Part shown: one piece after another, positions 30,946-39,321 of the stretch
Numbering within the stretch: the stretch's first letter is position 1
How the letters are laid out: every line of letters begins with the position of its first letter
From: Paremcibacter congregatus
GTDB lineage: Bacteria; Pseudomonadota; Alphaproteobacteria; Sphingomonadales; Emcibacteraceae
Reading direction: 5' to 3'
Assembly (NCBI RefSeq): GCF_006385135.1
Contig: NZ_CP041025.1
Span: forward strand, 124,001-188,000
Length of the DNA stretch: 64,000 bases
Made by a program: the position numbers and the translations under genes
The notes under the pieces: generated by a model
Told to the model about the DNA's origin: nothing
Seen by the model: the letters and a program-made list of their open reading frames with translations, nothing else
Databases searched by the model: none

Positions 30946-30995
30946 TATTCGGAAGTAGTTTTGTTCTCAGATTTAATATATCCCGAATACTAAGC

Positions 30996-31029
30996 GGACC
31001 ATGAAGGTGCTCTAACACCCGCATGGCCC
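30996..31029 (+). ncRNA. Candidate structured 5' leader hairpin
   Basis: GGACCATG (30996-31003) pairs with CATGGCCC (31022-31029) with a single A/C mismatch, and GGTG (31006-31009) pairs with CACC (31016-31019) around the loop CTCTAA, giving about 11 base pairs. It lies on the putative rightward transcript 30 nt before a consensus AGGAGG ribosome-binding site. The leader also contains a four-codon ATG-AAG-GTG-CTC-TAA reading frame inside the stem. A regulatory RNA element is plausible; no known class is assigned. Confidence 0.45.
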
Positions 31030-31059
31030 TGACCACACCAACCTGATTAGGAGGCTGAC

Positions 31060-31218
31060 ATGGCTAGCCAATGTCTTAGCACAGATGATCTGTGCTTGTT
31101 AACCAACAACTTACCCACCCGTGTAAAATTTACGGATATGTCCCTCTATCGTCCCACAGAAGTCTGGATTCCCGCCTGCGCGGGAATGACGACTGGGTGT
31201 GAAGGGGAAAGTGCATGA
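31060..31218 (+). CDS. Small ORF with strong RBS, fused into a REP sequence
   Basis: 52 codons starting MASQCLSTDDLCLLTNNLPT after a consensus AGGAGG (31049-31054). The last third (EVWIPACAGMTTG) is translated from a REP-type palindrome at 31168-31187, so the natural C-terminus may have been replaced by REP insertion. Its TGA overlaps the ATG of the downstream gene (ATGA), giving possible translational coupling. No family recognised. Confidence 0.5.
   Translation: MASQCLSTDDLCLLTNNLPTRVKFTDMSLYRPTEVWIPACAGMTTGCEGESA
31168..31187. repeat. REP-type extragenic palindrome
   Basis: ATTCCCGC and GCGGGAAT arms with a short loop, within the common proteobacterial repeat context TCTGG-palindrome-GACG. 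It lies 28 bp before the start of the HEPN-like gene, close enough to influence its translation. Confidence 0.75.
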
Positions 31219-32204
31219 AATTCTCCCTTGCCCATCTGCCGCAGCAGGTCCAGACGGACCTCCGGCATATCGCCGATTTTCTGCTCCGGCGGGCCATCCC
31301 CACCCAAGACCCCCGGGATCGTTACACCCCGAGCCGCATCCGCCATATCATCCTGCACGGCTGCTTCACCGAGGATCACTGGACTCCGGACAGCAAGTTG
31401 CGCCCCGGCGAGTGCGCCTATAGCTATAACCTGATGGTCATCGTCTCGGCCCACCTCTGCGATATCCTCGCCCCGCTCGAGCGCGCCGTGGCAGAACTGA
31501 ACCGGTCCGGCAAGGTGGGTTTTCCCGTGCGGCTGGGCTTCGCCGACACCAAGGGCCGCATTGACCGCAAATTGCGCAACGGCTATCTCGCCTATGACGA
31601 AATTCAGGTCCGGGGGACGGTGATCTATAGCCGGGGAGAGATCACCGAAGACCTGTTTCAACGGCCCGAGCGCCCGCCGGCGACGACGCATCTCGCCCGC
31701 GCCCAGGGCTATTATGATCACGCCTTTCCCCTTGCCCGCCGGTTTCTCGCCGGGGCGTGGTCCTATGCCGAAAAGGATCGCGGTGCAGCGGCCCTGATGC
31801 TCAATCTCGCCGCCGCCGAGGCCTATGAGGCGCTGATGGTGGTGCATATCCTGAAATATCCGCCAAGCCGCCCGCTGGCTCACTTGCGGGAACTCGCCGA
31901 AAGCCTGCATCCGGAACTGGGTCTGATCTGGACCGGGCGCAAGGCGGCACAGAGCTTTGATCGTTTGACCCGCGCCTTTTGTGAGGTGCGTTTCCGCCCA
32001 GACTATGCAATCACGGCGGCGGAACTGAACGTGATGTTCGGTCAGGTGGAGGAGCTGCACCGCAGTGTCGCCCACATCTGCCGCCTGAAGTTTGACGCGT
32101 TAAAAGCCGGAAGCCGCGCCCGGCCCGGTAAGGACGGGCTGGCGATCGTCCGCGACGCGCTCGCGCCGCCGAAAGACGGGGGGCTGGATAAAGGGGAGGG
32201 GTAA
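31215..32204 (+). CDS. Nucleotidyltransferase-like/HEPN-like two-domain protein with degenerate NTase motif
   Basis: 329 residues. The N-terminal half resembles a Pol-beta-type nucleotidyltransferase: RHIILHGCFTEDHW occupies the place of the usual GS(x)ARGDW motif, and AYSYNLMVIVS the place of SDxDLLVIV. The two catalytic acidic residues appear lost (Tyr/Asn), so it is probably inactive. The C-terminal half (about 165-290) is helical with AAALMLNLAAAEAYEALMVV and ELNVMFGQVEELHRSVAHIC, like HEPN domains, although a clear RxxxxH ribonuclease motif is not seen. Similar fusions occur in proteobacterial accessory regions. The last about 35 residues are low complexity. Confidence 0.62.
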   Translation: MKFSLAHLPQQVQTDLRHIADFLLRRAIPTQDPRDRYTPSRIRHIILHGCFTEDHWTPDSKLRPGECAYSYNLMVIVSAHLCDILAPLERAVAELNRSGKVGFPVRLGFADTKGRIDRKLRNGYLAYDEIQVRGTVIYSRGEITEDLFQRPERPPATTHLARAQGYYDHAFPLARRFLAGAWSYAEKDRGAAALMLNLAAAEAYEALMVVHILKYPPSRPLAHLRELAESLHPELGLIWTGRKAAQSFDRLTRAFCEVRFRPDYAITAAELNVMFGQVEELHRSVAHICRLKFDALKAGSRARPGKDGLAIVRDALAPPKDGGLDKGEG

Positions 32205-32244
32205 AAAAGACGGAGGATTGCCGGGGGACGTTACTTTTCCCGCT

Positions 32245-32703
32245 TCATTTTTCAGGTTTCACCGCCCGGGTGGTGAGTTTGGTCAGCAGATGATCAAGCT
32301 GGGTAAGCTCGGCTTGGTCTAGGGACGCAAGAAGGTCGCTTTCGTAGCCGACCACAAGCGGTTCAATCTGATGATAGATTTCCTCACCCTTGTTGGTGAG
32401 ATTCAGCACCGAGCGGCGGCGATCCTGCTGAGAGAAGATTTTGTCCACCAGTCCCTTGTCGCAGAGACTTCTTACCGCGCGGCTGACGGCGACCTTGTCC
32501 ATGGCCGTGTTGTCGCCAACTTCCGCCGCCGACATGTTGGCGTGACGTTTGAGATTCGCCAGAACTTTCCATTCATGGGGGGTCAGATCAAATTTTTCTC
32601 CATAAAGACGGGCCAGGTCCTGGCTGATGATATTGGTCAGAAAGGACAGTCTGTAAGGCAGGAAGCTCTCCAGAACCAGGGGTTTAGCGTCTTTGTCTGC
32701 CAT
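32245..32703 (-). CDS. MarR-family regulator, probable controller of the tyrosine-type degradation genes
   Basis: 152 residues. The winged helix (about 40-110) contains LTPHEWKVLANLKRHANMSA, DKVAVSRAVRSLCDKGLVD and the wing FSQQDRRRSVLNLT. It is divergent from the fumarylacetoacetase operon, and the shared promoter region contains a perfect 16-bp palindrome at 32751-32766. This matches the layout of MarR repressors of homogentisate-type pathways, so an aromatic acid or its cleavage product is a likely effector (inferred). ATG at 32703 is chosen over the adjacent 32706. Confidence 0.88.
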   Translation of the reverse strand: MADKDAKPLVLESFLPYRLSFLTNIISQDLARLYGEKFDLTPHEWKVLANLKRHANMSAAEVGDNTAMDKVAVSRAVRSLCDKGLVDKIFSQQDRRRSVLNLTNKGEEIYHQIEPLVVGYESDLLASLDQAELTQLDHLLTKLTTRAVKPEK

Positions 32704-32750
32704 CATTTATAATCCATTGCTTTACTTAATTGCTTAAATTTCTTGAAATA

Positions 32751-32766
32751 AGTTACATATGTAACT
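32751..32766. promoter_or_regulatory. Perfect 16-bp palindrome, probable MarR operator
   Basis: AGTTACATATGTAACT is a perfect palindrome 48 bp from the MarR start and 189 bp from the fumarylacetoacetase start. Size and symmetry are typical of MarR dimer sites, and its central position suits autorepression plus control of the divergent operon. Confidence 0.75.
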
Positions 32767-32954
32767 ATATTAAGCCTCATGAAATTCAGAAGTTGAAAAT
32801 AACCCCAGATAGGACTTTGTGTCATCTGATTTTTACGGCATAATTTCCCCAGGGTCAAACCACTGCCCGGAAAGGCTGTTGTTTTTCGCGGATCTGGACA
32901 TCACAACTAACTCCGGCCTTGACGTATCGGGCCCAATTTAACAGGATGAGTGCC

Positions 32955-33938
32955 ATGAAATTAGCTTCCTTAAAACACGGTCGTGACGGACAATTGGTCG
33001 TCGTATCGAAAGACCTCAGCACCTATGTTTCCGCCGCAGATGTCGCCCCGACCCTGCAGGCCGCCCTCGATACCTGGGCCGACAGTGAAGCCAAACTCAA
33101 AGCCATCTATGACGACCTGGAAGCCGGCAAAATTTCCGGCACCGCCTTTGACCCGGTCGCCTGTGATGCGCCCCTGCCGCGCGCCTATCACTGGGTCGAT
33201 GGCAGCGCCTATGTCACCCATGTGGAACTGGTGCGTAAAGCCCGCGGCGCCGATCTGCCCGACAGTTTCTGGACCGACCCGTTGGTTTATATGGGGGCGT
33301 CGGACGCCTTTATCGGCCCGCGCGATGATATCGAGGTCCAATCGGAAGACTGGGGCATTGACATGGAAGCCGAAGTGGCCGTGATCACCGATGACGTGCC
33401 CGCCGGGACCTCGGTCGAGAAAGCCCGCGATCATATCAAACTGATCGGCATCCTCAATGACGTCTCGTTGCGCAACCTGATCCCGGGCGAGCTGGCCAAA
33501 CAGTTCGGCTTTTATCAGTCGAAACCCTGGACCGCTTTTTCCCCGGTCTTTGTCACCCCGGACGAGCTCGGCGATGCCTGGGACGGCACCAAAGTCAGCC
33601 TGCCGCTGCATGTGGTTCTCAACGGCACAACCATCGGCAAACCAAATGCCGGCGTTGACATGACGTTTGATTTCACGCAACTGATTAATCATGTGGCCAA
33701 ATCCCGCTCGCTGGAAGCCGGCACCGTGATTGGGTCCGGTACCGTATCGAATAAAGGCTCGAAAGAGGGCTCCTGCTGTCTGGCGGAAGTGCGCTGTCTG
33801 GAAACCATCGCCGATGGTAAACCCACAACACCTTTCATGAGCTTTGGCGACCGGGTCGAGATCGACATGTTCGACGCCCAAGGCCAGACGATTTTCGGCC
33901 GCATCGATCAGAAGGTCGTGCAATATACCCCTGAATAA
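32955..33938 (+). CDS. Fumarylacetoacetase-family hydrolase
   Basis: Hydrolyses fumarylacetoacetate to fumarate and acetoacetate, the last step of tyrosine/homogentisate breakdown (fumarylpyruvate is the alternative if gentisate is the substrate). From MKLASLKHGRDG the protein is 327 residues, matching bacterial FAH. Metal-binding and catalytic segments are seen around WGIDMEAEVAVITDD, LIGILNDVSLRNL and TVIGSGTVSNKGS. The start at 32955 is preferred to in-frame upstream codons on family length. The neighbouring maleylacetoacetate isomerase supports the homogentisate route; homogentisate dioxygenase is not in the window. Confidence 0.9.
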   Translation: MKLASLKHGRDGQLVVVSKDLSTYVSAADVAPTLQAALDTWADSEAKLKAIYDDLEAGKISGTAFDPVACDAPLPRAYHWVDGSAYVTHVELVRKARGADLPDSFWTDPLVYMGASDAFIGPRDDIEVQSEDWGIDMEAEVAVITDDVPAGTSVEKARDHIKLIGILNDVSLRNLIPGELAKQFGFYQSKPWTAFSPVFVTPDELGDAWDGTKVSLPLHVVLNGTTIGKPNAGVDMTFDFTQLINHVAKSRSLEAGTVIGSGTVSNKGSKEGSCCLAEVRCLETIADGKPTTPFMSFGDRVEIDMFDAQGQTIFGRIDQKVVQYTPE

Positions 33939-33960
33939 GACATCCCAAGGAGCGAACGCC

Positions 33961-34596
33961 ATGGAACTTTACGGCTATTTCAGATCTTCCGCCGCTTACC
34001 GTGTCCGGGCGGCGCTTAATCTCAAGGGTCTTGATTATGTCTCCCTGCCGGTGTCTCTGCTGGCGGGGGACCATAAGGGCGACGCCTACCTCAAGCTCAA
34101 CCCCCAGGGCTTTGTCCCCTTCCTGCGCGACGATGACAAAGCCTTCGGCCAGTCTCTGGCCATGCTGGAATATCTTGAGGAAAATTATCCGCAGGTCCCC
34201 CTGCTGCCGGGGGACAGCGCCGGGCGGGCGCGGGTGCGGCAGATGGCCGGGATCATCGCCTGCGACATTCACCCGCTGGATAACCTGCGGGTGCTGAAAT
34301 ATCTCACCCAGACGCTGGGGGTCAGTGAAGAGCAGAAAACCGCCTGGTATCACCACTGGATCATCGAAGGCTTCACCGCCTTGGAAGCCCTGCTGTCGGA
34401 CCCGGCGACCGGTGACTTTTGCCACGGCGACAGCCCGACCTTCGCCGACCTTTGTCTGGTGCCGCAAGTCTATAACGCCCGGCGGTTCAACTGCCCGCTG
34501 GACGGTTTTCCGCATATTTTGCGCATTGTCGATAATTGTAACAAGCTTGACGCCTTCATCGCCGCGCTGCCGGAAAATCAGCCGGACGCCACCTGA
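33961..34596 (+). CDS. maiA: Maleylacetoacetate isomerase (zeta-class GST)
   Basis: Glutathione-dependent cis-trans isomerase that turns maleylacetoacetate into fumarylacetoacetate, feeding the gene just upstream. The 211-residue protein has the zeta-class N-terminal motif YFRSSAAYRVRAALNLKG, LNPQGFVPFL, QSLAMLEYLEE (the glutathione gamma-glutamyl contact), and C-terminal FCHGDSPTFADLCLVPQVYN. MELYGYF at 33961 is the family start, 22 bp after the fumarylacetoacetase stop with AAGGAG upstream. Confidence 0.93.
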   Translation: MELYGYFRSSAAYRVRAALNLKGLDYVSLPVSLLAGDHKGDAYLKLNPQGFVPFLRDDDKAFGQSLAMLEYLEENYPQVPLLPGDSAGRARVRQMAGIIACDIHPLDNLRVLKYLTQTLGVSEEQKTAWYHHWIIEGFTALEALLSDPATGDFCHGDSPTFADLCLVPQVYNARRFNCPLDGFPHILRIVDNCNKLDAFIAALPENQPDAT

Positions 34597-34613
34597 CACA
34601 AGAAGAGACTGAT

Positions 34614-35384
34614 ATGAAAAACCTGTTCGATATTTCCGGCAAGGTTGCCGTGGTCACCGGTGGATCGCGGGGCATCGGCGCCATGATCGCCGCGGGCTAT
34701 GTGGAGGCCGGGGCGCGCACCTATATCTGCAGCCGTCATCTAGACCAGGCCCGGGAAACCGCCGAGGCCCTTTCCGACAAAGGCGACTGCATTGCGCTTG
34801 CCGCCGACCTGTCCACCCTTGACGGGATTGATCATTTCGTCTCCGAAATAAGTTCGCGGGAAGACCGCATAGATATTCTGGTCAATAACGCCGGGGCGGT
34901 CTGGGCGGCGCCGATTGATAAATTCCCCGAAAGCGGCTGGGACAAGGTGATGGACCTGAATGTCAAAAGTCCGTTTTTCCTGATCCAGAAATTCCTGCCC
35001 CTGTTGCGGACCGGGGCCAGCGCTGATCAGACGGCGCGGGTGATCAATATCGCGTCTGTCGATGGGCAGCGGGTGCCGGACTTTGAAACCTACAGCTATT
35101 CCGCCAGCAAGGCCGCCGTCATTCATATGACCCGGGTCTTGGCCAAACGGCTGGCGGCGGATCATATTACGGTCAACGCCATCGCGCCGGGCCCTTTCCC
35201 GAGCGACATGACCAAGGCGCTGCTGGCGAACCAGCGGCAAGAGCTTATCTGTGAGGTTCCCCTGGGCCGTATAGGCGAAGCGGAAGATATGGCCGGGGCG
35301 GCGATTTACCTCGCCAGCCGGGCCGGGGCCTATGTCACGGGCAGCACCCTGACCGTTGATGGTGGCTGGGCCAGTACGGTTTAG
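34614..35384 (+). CDS. SDR-family oxidoreductase
   Basis: 256-residue classical short-chain dehydrogenase: VAVVTGGSRGIGAMIAAGYV for NAD(P), NNAGAVWAAPIDKFP, and the catalytic set in NIASVDGQRVPDFETYSYSA followed by SKAA. It starts 18 bp after the maleylacetoacetate isomerase, so is co-transcribed, and is followed by a strong terminator. The substrate is unknown; similar SDRs are often annotated as RhlG/gluconate 5-dehydrogenase-like. Confidence 0.88.
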   Translation: MKNLFDISGKVAVVTGGSRGIGAMIAAGYVEAGARTYICSRHLDQARETAEALSDKGDCIALAADLSTLDGIDHFVSEISSREDRIDILVNNAGAVWAAPIDKFPESGWDKVMDLNVKSPFFLIQKFLPLLRTGASADQTARVINIASVDGQRVPDFETYSYSASKAAVIHMTRVLAKRLAADHITVNAIAPGPFPSDMTKALLANQRQELICEVPLGRIGEAEDMAGAAIYLASRAGAYVTGSTLTVDGGWASTV

Positions 35385-35437
35385 GTAATCCAGTACAATT
35401 TCTTGCCACTCATCTGAGAGAAGGCTAAGCGTATGAC

Positions 35438-35469
35438 AACAGGGGCGGGGAAATTTCCCCGCCCCTGTT
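35438..35469. terminator. Bidirectional terminator hairpin
   Basis: A perfect inverted repeat with arms AACAGGGGCGGGGAAA and TTTCCCCGCCCCTGTT, between the convergent SDR and katG genes. The stem is very GC-rich and ends in a short T run on both strands. Confidence 0.85.
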
Positions 35470-35511
35470 TCGATCAGAGACTGTCGCGCTCTTCAGAAAA
35501 TCAGGCTCCGG

Positions 35512-37794
35512 TTACCGGTCAAGGTCAAACCGGTCCGCTTGCATCACTTTGACCCAGGCTTTGACAAAATCCTTCACAAAACTTTCTTTTGCATTGTCAT
35601 AAGCATAAATTTCCGCAACAGCTTTCAGCTCGGAATTGGACCCAAAAATCAGATCCACAGGTGTTGCCGTATAAAGCAGTTTGCCGGAAGCGCGGTTTAC
35701 GCCTTCATACAGCCCGTCGACATCTGACTTTCTCCATTTGGTCGAGATATCAAGCAGATTGACAAAGAAGTCATTGCTTAAGCGGCCGGGATTGTCGGTG
35801 AAGACGCCGTTTTTAGACCCGCCTGTGTTGGCATCCAGCACCCGCATGCCTCCCAGAAGGACGGTCATTTCTGGCACGGTAAGACCCAGATGGTCGGCTT
35901 TGTCGACCAACATTTCTGTTGGCGAACGATAGCTTTCCTCTTTGTTGAAATAGTTCCGGAAGGCATCCGCGGTTGGTTTGAGGACGGCCACAGATTTGAC
36001 ATCGGTTTGGGCCTGGGTCGCATCCATCCGTCCGGGAACAAAGGGAACCTCGATTGTGACACCGGCATCTTTGGCGGCTTTTTCAAGAGCCGCAGCCCCG
36101 GCCAGAACAATGAGATCGGCCAGAGACACTTTTTTCTTTCCGGAGGCGGAACGATTGAAGTTCTCCTGAACGGCTTTTAATTCTGTCAGCACCTTGTCGA
36201 GCTCTTGCGGGTTATTCACCGCCCAGTCTTTTTGCGGCGCCAGGGCGATTCGGGCCCCGTTTGCCCCGCCGCGCAAATCACTGCCGCGGAACGTGGAGGC
36301 GGAAGCCCAGGCGGTACGCACCAGCTCGGAAACGCTGAGTCCGGAGGACAGGATCTCTTTCTTGAGTTTTCTGATATCTCTGGCGGAAATCAGTTTATGG
36401 TCCACAGGCGGGATTGGGTCTTGCCAGATCAGGGCTTCCGCCGGTGCCTCTGCCCCCAGATACAGCGCCCGTGGCCCCATATCCCGGTGGGTTAATTTAA
36501 ACCAGGCTTTGGCAAATGCTTTTTGATAGTCATCCGGGTTATCAAGAAAACGCTGCGCAATTTCTTTATATTTTGGATCAAATTTCAACGCCAGGTCAGC
36601 CGTTGTCATCACGGGCGAATTAAATTTGCCTTCAACATGGGCGTCTGGAACGGTTTCATGCATGGATTTATCCGTTGGGACCCACTGGATGGCTCCGGCC
36701 GGACTGCGGCTAACTTCCCATTCCAGATTCAGAAGATTCTGCAGATAGAGCGTTGTCCATTGCGTCGGGGCCTGTGTCCAGGCGCCTTCCAGTCCACTGG
36801 TTATGGTATCTTCGGAATGACCTTTGCCGCATGAGTTTTTCCACCCCAGTCCCTGGTCTTCTATCGGGGCGGCTGCGGGCTCTGGCCCCAGGCAATCGGC
36901 TGGTTTATGGGCGCCATGCATTTTACCAAAAGTATGTCCCCCGGCAACCAGTGCGACGGTTTCTTCATCATTCATCGCCATACGTTTAAAGGCGACGCGA
37001 ATATTTTTCGCTGACCCAAGGGGATCAGGTTTGCCCATCGGGCCCTCCGGATTGACATAAATCAGCCCCATATGCGTTGCCCCCAGAGGACGTTGCAATA
37101 CCCCGTCTTTTTCATTCCGGTCACTGGCGAGCATTTCGACTTCTGGTCCCCAATAGACGATATCAGGTTCCCAGTCATCTTGCCGGCCCCCGGCAAAGCC
37201 GTAGGTTTCGAACCCCATATTTTCCAGGGCCACGTTACCGGCCAGGATCATTAAATCCGCCCAGGAAATACGCTTGCCATATTTTTGTTTCACCGGCCAC
37301 AGCAATTGGCGGGCCTTATCCAGGCTGGCGTTGTCAGGCCAGCTGTTCAGGGGACTGAACCGTTGTTGGCCGCCGTCACTGCCGCCGCGCCCATCCAGTG
37401 TCCGGTATGTTCCGGCGCTATGCCAGGACATCCTGATAAAAAGAGGCCCATAATTGCCAAAATCTGCGGGCCACCAATCTTGCGACTGGGTCAGGAGTAG
37501 ATCAAGATCTTTTTTAATCGCCTTTAAATCCAGTTTTTTGAATTCTTCGGCGTAGTTAAAATCAGCCCCATAAGGATTTGAACGCGGGTCGTTATTGCGC
37601 AAGGAGGAGAGATCAAGTTGATCTGGCCACCAGAATTGATTGGAGTGCACCTTTCCCGCGGCGAGAGTACGGGCGCTCATTTCTCCTGCCGGTTTTTCGG
37701 AGGCGGCCGGCTTACCTGTGGCGGTATGTGATATCAGGGATATGGCGAGAGCTCCTGCCAGGGCGGTATTCAACAAGAAATTATGTTTTTTCAT
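35512..37794 (-). CDS. katG: Catalase-peroxidase with an export signal
   Basis: Bifunctional haem catalase/peroxidase of 760 residues. The distal triad is in [12 protein letters not shown], the Tyr of the Met-Tyr-Trp adduct in [13 protein letters not shown], the Met in [12 protein letters not shown], and the proximal His in [15 protein letters not shown]. The C-terminal degenerate peroxidase domain is complete. Unusually it begins [19 protein letters not shown], a signal peptide with cleavage near ATGKPA, so it should act in the periplasm, like KatP or secreted KatG2 types. The ATG at 37794 has AGGAG 8 nt upstream. The divergent oxyR gene suggests peroxide induction. Confidence 0.95.
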   Translation of the reverse strand: MKKHNFLLNTALAGALAISLISHTATGKPAASEKPAGEMSARTLAAGKVHSNQFWWPDQLDLSSLRNNDPRSNPYGADFNYAEEFKKLDLKAIKKDLDLLLTQSQDWWPADFGNYGPLFIRMSWHSAGTYRTLDGRGGSDGGQQRFSPLNSWPDNASLDKARQLLWPVKQKYGKRISWADLMILAGNVALENMGFETYGFAGGRQDDWEPDIVYWGPEVEMLASDRNEKDGVLQRPLGATHMGLIYVNPEGPMGKPDPLGSAKNIRVAFKRMAMNDEETVALVAGGHTFGKMHGAHKPADCLGPEPAAAPIEDQGLGWKNSCGKGHSEDTITSGLEGAWTQAPTQWTTLYLQNLLNLEWEVSRSPAGAIQWVPTDKSMHETVPDAHVEGKFNSPVMTTADLALKFDPKYKEIAQRFLDNPDDYQKAFAKAWFKLTHRDMGPRALYLGAEAPAEALIWQDPIPPVDHKLISARDIRKLKKEILSSGLSVSELVRTAWASASTFRGSDLRGGANGARIALAPQKDWAVNNPQELDKVLTELKAVQENFNRSASGKKKVSLADLIVLAGAAALEKAAKDAGVTIEVPFVPGRMDATQAQTDVKSVAVLKPTADAFRNYFNKEESYRSPTEMLVDKADHLGLTVPEMTVLLGGMRVLDANTGGSKNGVFTDNPGRLSNDFFVNLLDISTKWRKSDVDGLYEGVNRASGKLLYTATPVDLIFGSNSELKAVAEIYAYDNAKESFVKDFVKAWVKVMQADRFDLDR

Positions 37795-37991
37795 AATATT
37801 TCTCCTATTTGGTTTTACGGAATTGGACGCGGTTTTACACGGCACAGGTCTTACATGATCAGGCAGAGTGACGTGGTTTCATCTGGACTCGTCAGGCGTA
37901 ATGGTTTGATCATTCTTAATTGTGAAAACCTATTGACTGTATCGTAATACTATTTTAGATATCGGTGAAATCGTTTGTTACGATGTAATTG

Positions 37992-38006
37992 ATAGGTTTC
38001 ACCTAA
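37992..38006. promoter_or_regulatory. Candidate OxyR half-site in katG/oxyR intergenic region
   Basis: ATAG-N7-CTAA, 17 bp before the oxyR start, matches one half of the OxyR consensus ATAG-N7-CTAT at 7 of 8 positions. A second weaker set (CTAT-N7-ATCG near 37930-37944) lies further toward katG. The spacing of the two is not canonical, so this is a weak prediction resting mainly on gene context. Confidence 0.4.
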
Positions 38007-38022
38007 GTAAAGGTATGACTGA

Positions 38023-38895
38023 GTGAACATCAGAGATTTACAATATTTTCTCGCCGTCGCGGACTTAGGACATTTTGGACAGGCCGCGGAGCAATGCTGC
38101 GTGAGCCAGCCGACCCTGAGCGGCCAAATTAAGAAACTGGAAGAACAACTTGGTGTTTTGTTACTCGAACGTACAAACCGGCGGGTTATGTTGAGTGAGG
38201 TCGGTCAACAGGTTGCCCAGGCGGCCCGACATATTTTACGCGAAGTTGACAGAATAAATGAAATTGCCGAGAGTGCCCATGATCCGTTGGCCGGGAAATT
38301 CAGACTCGGGGCCTTTCCCACCTTATCAACATATACTTTTCCTGACCTTGTGCCAAAAATCAAGGAAATCCTGCCGAATTTACGTCTGATTCTTATCGAA
38401 GAAAAGACGGCGACGTTGATTGACAAACTGCATAAGGGCGAAATAGATGCCGCTTTTCTGGCATTGCCGCTACAAGATAATTTTCTGGTCAGTGAAAAAT
38501 TATACGAGGATGAGTTTTTGCTGGCGGTTCCCCCTGATCATGAACTGACACAATTTAAAACCATTGATCAAAATACGCTTAAATCATACCGGCTGCTGCT
38601 GCTTGAAGAAGGTCACTGTTTACGGGATCAGGCCCTGGATGTCTGTAGTGTTCATGGCATTGGGGAAGAAATGGATTTTAAGGCAACCGGGCTGGAAACC
38701 TTGCGCCAGATGGTGAAAGCGGGAACCGGCATTACCTTTATGCCAAAAATTGCGATCAATGAAGATGAAACGGGCATCTGCTACATCCCCTTCACACAAC
38801 CGGCCCCCAAACGCAGCATTGGCCTTGTCTGGCGGAAAACAACGGCTAAAAAAGCGGTTATCGATAAGATCATTCGTGAATTTCAAAAAGACTGA
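38023..38895 (+). CDS. oxyR: Peroxide sensor OxyR (LysR family)
   Basis: LysR-type regulator of 290 residues with N-terminal HTH (MNIRDLQYFLAVADLGHFGQ, then CVSQPTLSGQIKKLE). The decisive feature is EEGHCLRDQALDVC, with cysteines at positions 199 and 208, the redox pair of E. coli OxyR at identical numbers. H2O2 forms the Cys199-Cys208 disulfide and activates transcription. The start codon is GTG. It is divergent from the exported katG, a usual target. Its 3' end overlaps the convergent DUF1636 gene by 13 bp. Confidence 0.96.
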   Translation: MNIRDLQYFLAVADLGHFGQAAEQCCVSQPTLSGQIKKLEEQLGVLLLERTNRRVMLSEVGQQVAQAARHILREVDRINEIAESAHDPLAGKFRLGAFPTLSTYTFPDLVPKIKEILPNLRLILIEEKTATLIDKLHKGEIDAAFLALPLQDNFLVSEKLYEDEFLLAVPPDHELTQFKTIDQNTLKSYRLLLLEEGHCLRDQALDVCSVHGIGEEMDFKATGLETLRQMVKAGTGITFMPKIAINEDETGICYIPFTQPAPKRSIGLVWRKTTAKKAVIDKIIREFQKD

Positions 38896-39245
38896 AGAGG
38901 CGGAATGCGGGCGATGAAATGCCCGCGGATCGCCTCGGGCCAGTCCTGATAGTCGACCTCGCCGGTGGCGGAGGCGTGATATTTCCCGGCAAATTCAAGA
39001 ATCGCCCTGGCCTGATCCGCCCGGGGGAGAAAACCCCCCATATGATAGCCGATCTTGCCTGTCTCCTTCAGTTGCACCGAACAGGCCGCTGCACAGGACC
39101 ATAGACAGTCATAGCCTTCCAGCTGAATGCCATCGTCGGGATTTTCAGCCGCGATCAGATCATGCAACGCCTGTCCGCTGTTGTCGCGGCAGGTCAGGCA
39201 GATGGTCAGCATGCTGGTGTCGGGTTTGCTCATGGGGTTCAGCAT
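38883..39245 (-). CDS. DUF1636 metal-binding protein
   Basis: 120 residues. The Cys-rich pattern LTICLTCRDNSG and GYDCLWSCAAACSVQL is typical of DUF1636, a thioredoxin-like ferredoxin-type fold often beside cobalamin genes; here it is divergent from cobQ. The name is based on that pattern. A start four codons later (39233) is equally plausible. Function unknown; a metal or cobalt-related role is inferred from context. Confidence 0.8.
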   Translation of the reverse strand: MLNPMSKPDTSMLTICLTCRDNSGQALHDLIAAENPDDGIQLEGYDCLWSCAAACSVQLKETGKIGYHMGGFLPRADQARAILEFAGKYHASATGEVDYQDWPEAIRGHFIARIPPLQSF

Positions 39246-39321
39246 TAGGTCACTTGCTTTCTGCTGTCAAGGCAGGGCATAGTGCGGTCGTGATTTTTAG
39301 AGCAAGGCGAGCGGCACAAAT

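Noticed and set aside
24117-32204. Prophage or conjugative element
   Set aside because: No integrase, terminase, capsid, relaxase or transposase gene is visible in the accessory region.
32970-33962. Minus-strand open frame opposite fumarylacetoacetase
   Set aside because: Shadow; the plus-strand frame matches a known family end to end.
39246-39321. Cobalamin riboswitch upstream of cobQ
   Set aside because: The gap is 76 bp, too short for a B12 riboswitch, and no B12-box pattern was seen.
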